Part shown: piece after piece, positions 57,064 to 64,000 of the stretch
How the letters are laid out: each line of letters starts with the position of its first letter
Numbering within the stretch: the stretch's first letter is position 1
NCBI RefSeq assembly: GCF_001659785.1
Contig: NZ_CP015961.1
Span: 868,001-932,000, forward strand
From: Dietzia timorensis
Lineage (GTDB): Bacteria > Actinomycetota > Actinomycetes > Mycobacteriales > Mycobacteriaceae
DNA: 64,000 nucleotides
Reading direction: 5' to 3'
Program-made: the position numbers and the translations under genes
The notes under the pieces: generated by a model
What the model saw: the letters and a program-made list of their open reading frames with translations, nothing else
Databases searched by the model: none
Told to the model about the DNA's origin: nothing

Positions 57064-57912
57064 GTGCGCGTTATCGACATCGGCGACCCCGCCGACTCCC
57101 GCCTCGACCCGTTTCGCGATCTCAACGTCGCCGACCGTCGTCCCGATGCCGGTGACTCGGGGCTCGTCATCGCCGAGGGGCTGTACGTCGTCGGCAGGAT
57201 GCTCGTCTCACCGCTGTCCACGATGGCGCTCGCCGGCACCGAGGCGAAGCTCGGCCGACTCCGCGAGGACCTCGCCGCCGAGGGGCATTCGCTCGACGCG
57301 CTGGCGGGGGACGCGCCGTTCTACCGCGTCTCGAATGAGGTGCTCTCCGCCGTCATCGGCTTTGCTTCTTCCCGGGACGTGCTCGCCGTCGCCCCACGCC
57401 CCACGCCGCGTATGACGTCGGACGTACTTGGCCCGGCCAGGACGCTGATGGTGCTCGAGGGCGTCAACAATGCGGAGAACCTCGGCGCCATGTTCCGCGG
57501 GGCCGCGGCGTTCGGCGCCGACGGGATCCTCATGGGCGCCGCGACCGCGGACCCCTGGTATCGGCGGACCGTGCGCGTGTCCATGGGCCACGTGATGAAC
57601 GTGCCGTGGGCAAACCTCGGTGGCACGCCGACGACCTGGCAGCGCGGACTCACGGAGCTCCACGACGCCGGGTTCTCGACCATCGCGTTGACGCCTTCCG
57701 CGGACGCCACGCTCGCCGAGGCGATGGCCCGGGTGGGCGCGGCCGGCGGCGCCGGCAGGGTGGCGCTGCTCGTGGGCGCCGAGGGGCCCGGGCTCACCGA
57801 GCACGCGATGCGCGCGGCAACCCTGCGCGCAAGGATTCCGATGGCCGCCGGCGTCGACTCGCTCAACGTCGCCACCGCCGCGCAGATCGCGCTCTACGAG
57901 CGATTTCGCTGA
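57064..57912 (+). CDS. SpoU-family RNA 2'-O-methyltransferase
   Basis: 282 aa TrmH/SpoU (SPOUT) enzyme. An N-terminal substrate domain is followed by the knot: motif 1 VLEGVNNAENLGAMFRGAAAFG in two parts, motif 2 LLVGAEGPGL and motif 3 IPMAAGVDSLNVATAAQIAL, which form the SAM site. It methylates ribose in rRNA or tRNA (M. tuberculosis Rv0881 relative). GTG 57064 is the start. Co-transcribed with the permease. Confidence 0.92.
   Translation: MRVIDIGDPADSRLDPFRDLNVADRRPDAGDSGLVIAEGLYVVGRMLVSPLSTMALAGTEAKLGRLREDLAAEGHSLDALAGDAPFYRVSNEVLSAVIGFASSRDVLAVAPRPTPRMTSDVLGPARTLMVLEGVNNAENLGAMFRGAAAFGADGILMGAATADPWYRRTVRVSMGHVMNVPWANLGGTPTTWQRGLTELHDAGFSTIALTPSADATLAEAMARVGAAGGAGRVALLVGAEGPGLTEHAMRAATLRARIPMAAGVDSLNVATAAQIALYERFR
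57346..57356 (-). repeat. ATGACGGCGGA element in SpoU gene
   Basis: Exact copy; the gene reads it as Ser-Ala-Val-Ile on the forward strand. Confidence 0.65.
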
Positions 57913-58061
57913 CAAGTATTCAGCTCCGCCGCGCTGTCAGCTTAGGTATGTGAATGCCCGTTACCTGCATGTTTACATGCCTGTGTTCGTGAAACAGCTC
58001 ACACCGAAGGTGATTGCCTGATACAAATGTGCGCGAATCACTCTAGTGAGGAGCGGTGCGC

Positions 58062-58922
58062 ATGCGAATTCGGAAACGCAGGCCAGGCGTTCGGCGGGAC
58101 GCGCCCTTGAGCGGGGCGGGTTCCGCGATCGCCGCCGGCGCGGCGGCGATTGTTATCGTGATCGGGGCTTCGGGTGCGGCCCAGTCGCCGGGCTCGCCTG
58201 GGACTACCGGGTCCGCCGGATCGGTGGGTCAGACGGAGGGGAGTGGCAGCGTGGACGTGTCCCAGGCTCCCGGCGCAGCCCCCGCCGCGACCGAGACGAT
58301 CGAGGCGGTCCGCGCCGCCGAGAGACGCTATTCGGCGAACAAGTACGACGGTTCTGGCGGGCCTGGATCGGTTCACTTCGTCGATCGCACAGCCACTTCG
58401 CCGCTCGTGTTCGTCGCCCCGCATGCGGTGCGCCACCATCGCGCGGGGAAGCTCAAGGCGCCCGAACTCTATACCGGCGGCATCGCCGAGGTTCTCGGCG
58501 AACGCCTCGGTGCCAGCGTCCTCTCGGTCGACGGCCTCGTCCCGGATTGGGGAGACGACTGGGCCGGCCGTGACGACGAGTTCACCCGCATTCTCCACGG
58601 CCTGCCGCCGGGCGCCATCATCGTCGATCTCCACGGCATGCGTGATTCCTCCGCCGACGCGCCCTTCGTGCTTGGAACGGGCCGGTCCATCAGCGAGACG
58701 ACCACGGCCCTGCGCGCCTCCTTGCGGGAGGAGCTCGGCGCGGAAATCACCGACGAGGGGCGCTTCGGCGCGCGCGCTGGATACACAGTCGTCGACCACA
58801 TGCAGCGGCGCGACCACCCGGCGATCCAGATCGAGATCGCCTACGGCGCCCGTGACCCCGAGACCGGGCGGCTGCCCGACACCGTGGACCGGCTGTCCGC
58901 CGCGCTGGCTGCTTCGGCTTAG
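58062..58922 (+). CDS. Exported N-formylglutamate amidohydrolase-like protein
   Basis: 286 aa. A basic N-terminus and a hydrophobic segment (GSAIAAGAAAIVIVIGAS) form a signal or anchor. The domain has PHAVRHHRAG near the start, ELYTGGIAEVLGERLGASVL, then IVDLHGMRDSS and IQIEIAYGA, matching the zinc-binding and substrate positions of the N-formylglutamate amidohydrolase family; related exported members hydrolyse peptidoglycan-like amides. Function otherwise open. ATG 58062 has GAGGAG; GTG 58056 is alternative. Confidence 0.72.
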   Translation: MRIRKRRPGVRRDAPLSGAGSAIAAGAAAIVIVIGASGAAQSPGSPGTTGSAGSVGQTEGSGSVDVSQAPGAAPAATETIEAVRAAERRYSANKYDGSGGPGSVHFVDRTATSPLVFVAPHAVRHHRAGKLKAPELYTGGIAEVLGERLGASVLSVDGLVPDWGDDWAGRDDEFTRILHGLPPGAIIVDLHGMRDSSADAPFVLGTGRSISETTTALRASLREELGAEITDEGRFGARAGYTVVDHMQRRDHPAIQIEIAYGARDPETGRLPDTVDRLSAALAASA

Positions 58923-58964
58923 GCCGAGCCACCGCCGATTACGCAGTTAGCGGGAGCGCTGGCC

Positions 58965-59498
58965 TCACCGCGTGCTGAAGGGGTCGGTATCGATCCAATA
59001 CCTGTGCTTGAGAAGTCCATCGCCACCGCGGCGAACATCCTCGAACACGCCGCCACAGGCACGTATGACGGCGCACGACGCCGAATTACCGTCGTTGTGG
59101 ATCACCAATGCCTTTGATACTCCCGCCGCCGCAAGTCGCTCGAGCGACTGCCGCAACATCTCGGTGGCGTAGCCGCGCCCGCGGAATTCGGGACCCACGG
59201 CGTAGCCGACGTGCCCGCCCTCATGGTGGAGGAACGCGTTGAGCTCGTAGCGAATCGACACCCGCCCGACCGGGACACCGCAGGCGACGGCGACCAGATA
59301 GTCCGCGCGCACTCTGCCCGCAGGAAGATCAGTGCCCTCCGCTTCGCGTCGAATGGCGGAGAGATTCTCGTCCCAGGTGCCTTCGAAGAGGAGGAAATGG
59401 AACCCCTCGGGCGCGAGCTGTTCGTGTAGCGCGCGCATTGCCTGCTCGTCGCGGGGTTCGGGTGGGCGAAGTCGGAGTTCTGGAGCGATCGAAGCCAT
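58965..59498 (-). CDS. GNAT-family N-acetyltransferase
   Basis: 177 aa single GNAT domain: LRLRPPEPRDEQAMRAL at the start, VGRVSIRYELN, and the acetyl-CoA loop VGPEFRGRGYATEML, followed by the last strand ASCAVIRACGG. Acceptor unknown. ATG 59498 is favoured since the frame upstream to 59567 overlaps the neighbour. It follows the DUF6928 gene by 13 bases on the same strand. Confidence 0.86.
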   Translation of the reverse strand: MASIAPELRLRPPEPRDEQAMRALHEQLAPEGFHFLLFEGTWDENLSAIRREAEGTDLPAGRVRADYLVAVACGVPVGRVSIRYELNAFLHHEGGHVGYAVGPEFRGRGYATEMLRQSLERLAAAGVSKALVIHNDGNSASCAVIRACGGVFEDVRRGGDGLLKHRYWIDTDPFSTR

Positions 59499-59511
59499 GC
59501 GGGGTGCCTGG

Positions 59512-60402
59512 CTACTTGCGGCGCTTGGAGATTTCGTCGCGCGCCAAACGCGCGAACTTCCTCGCACCTCGGGCCGCCATCGAGCCTGCCTCGCGCGCCT
59601 TCTCGGCGGCTGCGCGCGCGGATTCGCGCACCGGCTGTTCCTTCGCGCTCACTGCACGCTCGTAGTCGTCGTGTTCGTACGGGGAGGCGGCGTCATCATC
59701 CGGCGTGGAAGCAGCGACTTCCTCGGCGATCTCTGCGTGCCCGGCCTCCGCGGACAGGTGCATGGCCCGGCCGGCCGGGGGATGCTCGGCGCGAACCTCG
59801 CGGCGCCCGTCCGTGGCATAGCCGAGGACGGGAACGTCGAGCCCATCGGGGCTCAGTTCGAAGCCGAGCCACGCCTCGTGGGCCGCGCTGAGAAGTTCGG
59901 CAGGGGAGAACGGGAGCGCGAGTGGATCGTCCACGCCGTCCTGCGGACGTTCGCCGGACCAGAAAGGAAGCTCGAATCCGGCGGGCATCCCCTCGTCCTC
60001 GACGATGCGGTTCGCGGCGGCGGAGAAGGAGCGCTGCAGCTTCCCGTCCTCCCAGTGCGCGAACGCGCTCACCTCGCTCTCGGCGTCGAACGCGAAGGAG
60101 TAGACGTTCGGCGCGCCGGCGATTGCGATCCATTTGTCCTCGATCTGCGAGGGGCGCAGCGCATCGGACTCACTCGTCTGGATGACCGTGAGCCCGGGGA
60201 ACGAGCCGATGTAGATCTCTCCCTCGCCTGCGGAGGCGGAGCGGTTGAGCGGGAACTCGCCGATGTGACTGATCGTCGCCTTCGGATACAGCTTGCTCAA
60301 TAGGCGGCGCGGGTACCCGGGATCGGCGGGTAGCCCGGTGGTGAAGGCCTGGGCCGGCGACTCTGTCGCCACGTGCCAAAAGGTTGTCACGTGGTGTGAC
60401 AT
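59512..60402 (-). CDS. DUF6928-like protein, function unknown
   Basis: 296 aa. Recognised as the DUF6928 type from IYIGSFPGLTVIQ, FAHWEDGKLQRSFS and ELPFWSGERP with LPFSPAEL, all typical of actinobacterial proteins of unknown role. The C-terminal 80 residues are charged and Ala-rich with a coiled-coil look (AAAEKAREAGSMAARGARKF). ATG 60402 has GAGAGG upstream. It forms a short unit with the GNAT gene downstream and lies after sepH. Confidence 0.72.
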   Translation of the reverse strand: MSHHVTTFWHVATESPAQAFTTGLPADPGYPRRLLSKLYPKATISHIGEFPLNRSASAGEGEIYIGSFPGLTVIQTSESDALRPSQIEDKWIAIAGAPNVYSFAFDAESEVSAFAHWEDGKLQRSFSAAANRIVEDEGMPAGFELPFWSGERPQDGVDDPLALPFSPAELLSAAHEAWLGFELSPDGLDVPVLGYATDGRREVRAEHPPAGRAMHLSAEAGHAEIAEEVAASTPDDDAASPYEHDDYERAVSAKEQPVRESARAAAEKAREAGSMAARGARKFARLARDEISKRRK

Positions 60403-60459
60403 GGGCGTGTTACCTCTCGGTCGGTTGGGCCCAGTCGTCGCGGCCCGATGACGGCGTGG

Positions 60460-61854
60460 TTACTTACTGTCCTTGGGGGAGCGAACCCCGAGGAGTACAT
60501 CTTCCCAGGAAGGCATTGTCGGATGCTTGCCTTTGGCTCGGTGCGCGCCACCCTCGGTGGGCGGATGCATGAGGAAATCGTCGTCCTGGTTCTCGTGGCC
60601 GTTCGCGCCGCTGCTCTCTGTCGGTCGCTGGTCGGCCGGACGCTGCTGCTCGGTGGAAGGCCGACCGTTGCGTGGCTCAGGTGTGGTCTGCGGCGCCACA
60701 AGGCCCTGGGCGAATGGATTGCCCGACATCGTTCCCGCGCGGTCGCCGGCGCGCTCGTTTGCCCTATTGCCTGGCCGTTCCCCGGAGGGCGCGCCGGCGC
60801 CGGAAGGCTGCGCGGCGTCGGCGCCGGGGCGGCCCGCGTTCGGGTCGAGCTCGATCGGCCGACCCAAGACGTAGGGCGTTGCTTGGCTCGACGGGTCATG
60901 CGGGACCCGTCGCCCGCCGATGCCCGTGACACTCGCGGGAAAGGACCGTGGCCACGCCCTGCCACCGTCGGCCTCGAAACCGGCGTCCGGCTCATCGGCG
61001 ATGCCAAGAGGCTTGCGCAGCTCGGGATCGCCGATTGCGACGGCCTCATCGTCCATCGGGTGGGCGACGCCGCCGTGAGAATCCGGGACGAATTCCCACA
61101 GGGCCGAGGCGTCGTCGGACAGGCCCGCCGGCCATTTCGCCTGCACGGTCCAATTCCCGGATTTGAGTCGCCAGGAGTCCCAGCGCAGCAGTTCGGGGTC
61201 GACCCCGCGCTCTTCCAGCGAGTCGATGACCATCGTCTCGACGGTGTCCACGGACGGCCCATCTGCAAGCAGCGGGTGCGCCTTCCGCGCGCGCTCGGCC
61301 CTCGCGCCGCGCTCCTGGAGGATCGGATACGCAAAGGCCTCTACACGTGTAAAGGACATGCCGGTGAGTTCGCAGAGTTCTTCTACTGTGGCGCCGGCAC
61401 GCACGCGAGCCTGTAGGTCTTTCGGCCGCAGCGAATTGCGCTCGGGCGTGAAGCGCGCGGAGGGGCGCTTGCCGCCGGGATCGGGGCGAGAGGATGTGGC
61501 GGCGAGAGTGTCGGCATCTCCGCCGTCATTGGCGGGGGTTGTTTTCGACGAGGTGCCGACGAGGCTCGGCTCGGGGCCGTGCGGCAGCGTCGAGGGTTCC
61601 GTCGACTTCTTTGCCGCGGAGGAGGTTTCGCCGGACGCTTCGCCTTCGCTCTCGTCTTCGGCGGTGCTGCCGACGGAATCTGCCGCGGAGGATTCGGCCG
61701 ACTCGTTTGACGCTGAATCGTCGCCGAAACGTCCGCGCGCGGCGGCTCGGAACGTGTCATCGAGGGGGAGGGCGAGTTTCTCGCCCGTATCCGCGATTTC
61801 GCATTCGACGGTCTCGGACTCCGTATCGACCCCGACGATCGCGATTTTTCGCAT
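60460..61854 (-). CDS. sepH: Septation protein SepH (DUF3071)
   Basis: 464 aa. The N-terminal DUF3071 domain starts MRKIAIVGVDTESETVECE and includes an HTH (VRAGATVEELCELTGMSFTRVEAF in two parts); it is split from a conserved C-terminal motif by long acidic and Gly/Pro-rich linkers. In Streptomyces and mycobacteria SepH binds FtsZ and promotes Z-ring assembly. ATG 61854 has AGGAGGAG. The neighbouring order sepH-serC matches M. tuberculosis Rv0883c-Rv0884c. Confidence 0.92.
   Translation of the reverse strand: MRKIAIVGVDTESETVECEIADTGEKLALPLDDTFRAAARGRFGDDSASNESAESSAADSVGSTAEDESEGEASGETSSAAKKSTEPSTLPHGPEPSLVGTSSKTTPANDGGDADTLAATSSRPDPGGKRPSARFTPERNSLRPKDLQARVRAGATVEELCELTGMSFTRVEAFAYPILQERGARAERARKAHPLLADGPSVDTVETMVIDSLEERGVDPELLRWDSWRLKSGNWTVQAKWPAGLSDDASALWEFVPDSHGGVAHPMDDEAVAIGDPELRKPLGIADEPDAGFEADGGRAWPRSFPASVTGIGGRRVPHDPSSQATPYVLGRPIELDPNAGRPGADAAQPSGAGAPSGERPGNRANERAGDRAGTMSGNPFAQGLVAPQTTPEPRNGRPSTEQQRPADQRPTESSGANGHENQDDDFLMHPPTEGGAHRAKGKHPTMPSWEDVLLGVRSPKDSK
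61519..61529 (-). repeat. ATGACGGCGGA element in sepH
   Basis: Exact copy in the low-complexity linker code; encodes Asn-Asp-Gly-Gly. Confidence 0.65.
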
Positions 61855-62003
61855 CCGCTCCTCCTGACGATCCTTATGCGTGCGGCGCGCCGATCGCAGT
61901 CAGCTGACCGCGCGGCGCGCCGCTTGCTTGGACCCATGGTAGGGCAGATGTTTGTCGATATCGCGGCGAAAGCGCCGAGTTCGGCAAATCTTCCTTGGCA
62001 GAT

Positions 62004-62025
62004 GCCGCCCGGGCGCCCGGGCGGC
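62004..62025. terminator. Perfect palindrome after serC
   Basis: A 22-base self-complementary GC-only sequence (half-site GCCGCCCGGGC) 14 bases beyond the serC stop on the reverse strand. With few unpaired bases it is either a terminator or a cruciform-like site. Confidence 0.6.
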
Positions 62026-62038
62026 GCTCCCCCGGGAG

Positions 62039-64000
<1,962 letters not shown>

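Overview
This is a GC-rich actinobacterial chromosome segment, most likely order Mycobacteriales (the mycolic-acid group: Corynebacterium, Dietzia, Gordonia, Mycobacterium). The evidence is a MurA with Asp instead of Cys at residue 117, murA placed directly before the rRNA operon, an rRNA spacer without tRNA genes, frequent GTG/TTG and leaderless starts, and group-typical families (Rpf, SepH, DUF3027, DUF2530, DUF2771, XPB helicase with its large partner). The 16S text reads Dietzia-like to me, but genus is unproven without a database comparison.

Layout. 1-4.8 kb: end of an enoyl-CoA hydratase, a CobW-type metallochaperone GTPase, a GAF-LuxR regulator, PduO-type cobalamin adenosyltransferase (reverse strand) and murA. 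4.8-10.7 kb: rRNA leader, 16S, 23S, 5S and a strong terminator. 10.7-15.5 kb: nitronate monooxygenase and the fadA-fadB beta-oxidation pair. 15.6-32.5 kb: a Wzx/Wzy-type exopolysaccharide locus of 13 genes in three transcription units: initiating phosphosugar transferase, four GT4 glycosyltransferases, a FemAB/BioF2-like acyltransferase, flippase, polysaccharide deacetylase, O-antigen-ligase/polymerase, membrane O-acyltransferase, a Wzz-like chain-length protein and two paralogous exported glycoside hydrolases. By eye it is less GC-rich than its flanks. 32.9-41.7 kb: exported lipase, acetaldehyde dehydrogenase/DUF779/GAF-regulator cluster, MalY-type C-S lyase, membrane proteins and a LysE exporter. 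41.7-44.5 kb: an exported GH31 enzyme carrying the sulfoquinovosidase substrate signature, and a small HTH protein. 44.5-64 kb: housekeeping genes ordered much as in Mycobacterium tuberculosis Rv0861c-Rv0884c (from memory): XPB helicase and partner, rpf, cold shock protein, DUF2771, MFS, DUF3027, DUF2530, purine permease, SpoU methylase, sepH, serC; then pdxH, cut by the window end.

How the parts work together. The exopolysaccharide genes make a complete assembly line: a lipid-linked repeat unit is started, extended, modified, flipped, polymerised and trimmed. It sits between fadAB and the block that follows fadAB in M. tuberculosis, so it looks like an insertion into conserved synteny.

The most unusual signal is not a gene. 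The 11-mer ATGACGGCGGA occurs 11 times (its 10-base core 13 times) in coding and non-coding DNA, in unrelated reading frames, twice as inverted pairs. One pair forms the stem of the terminator-like hairpin between fadB and the polysaccharide genes. No exact copy lies in 15.6-32.9 kb. The pattern resembles DNA uptake sequences or Chi/KOPS-type polar motifs, which I do not know to be described in this group.
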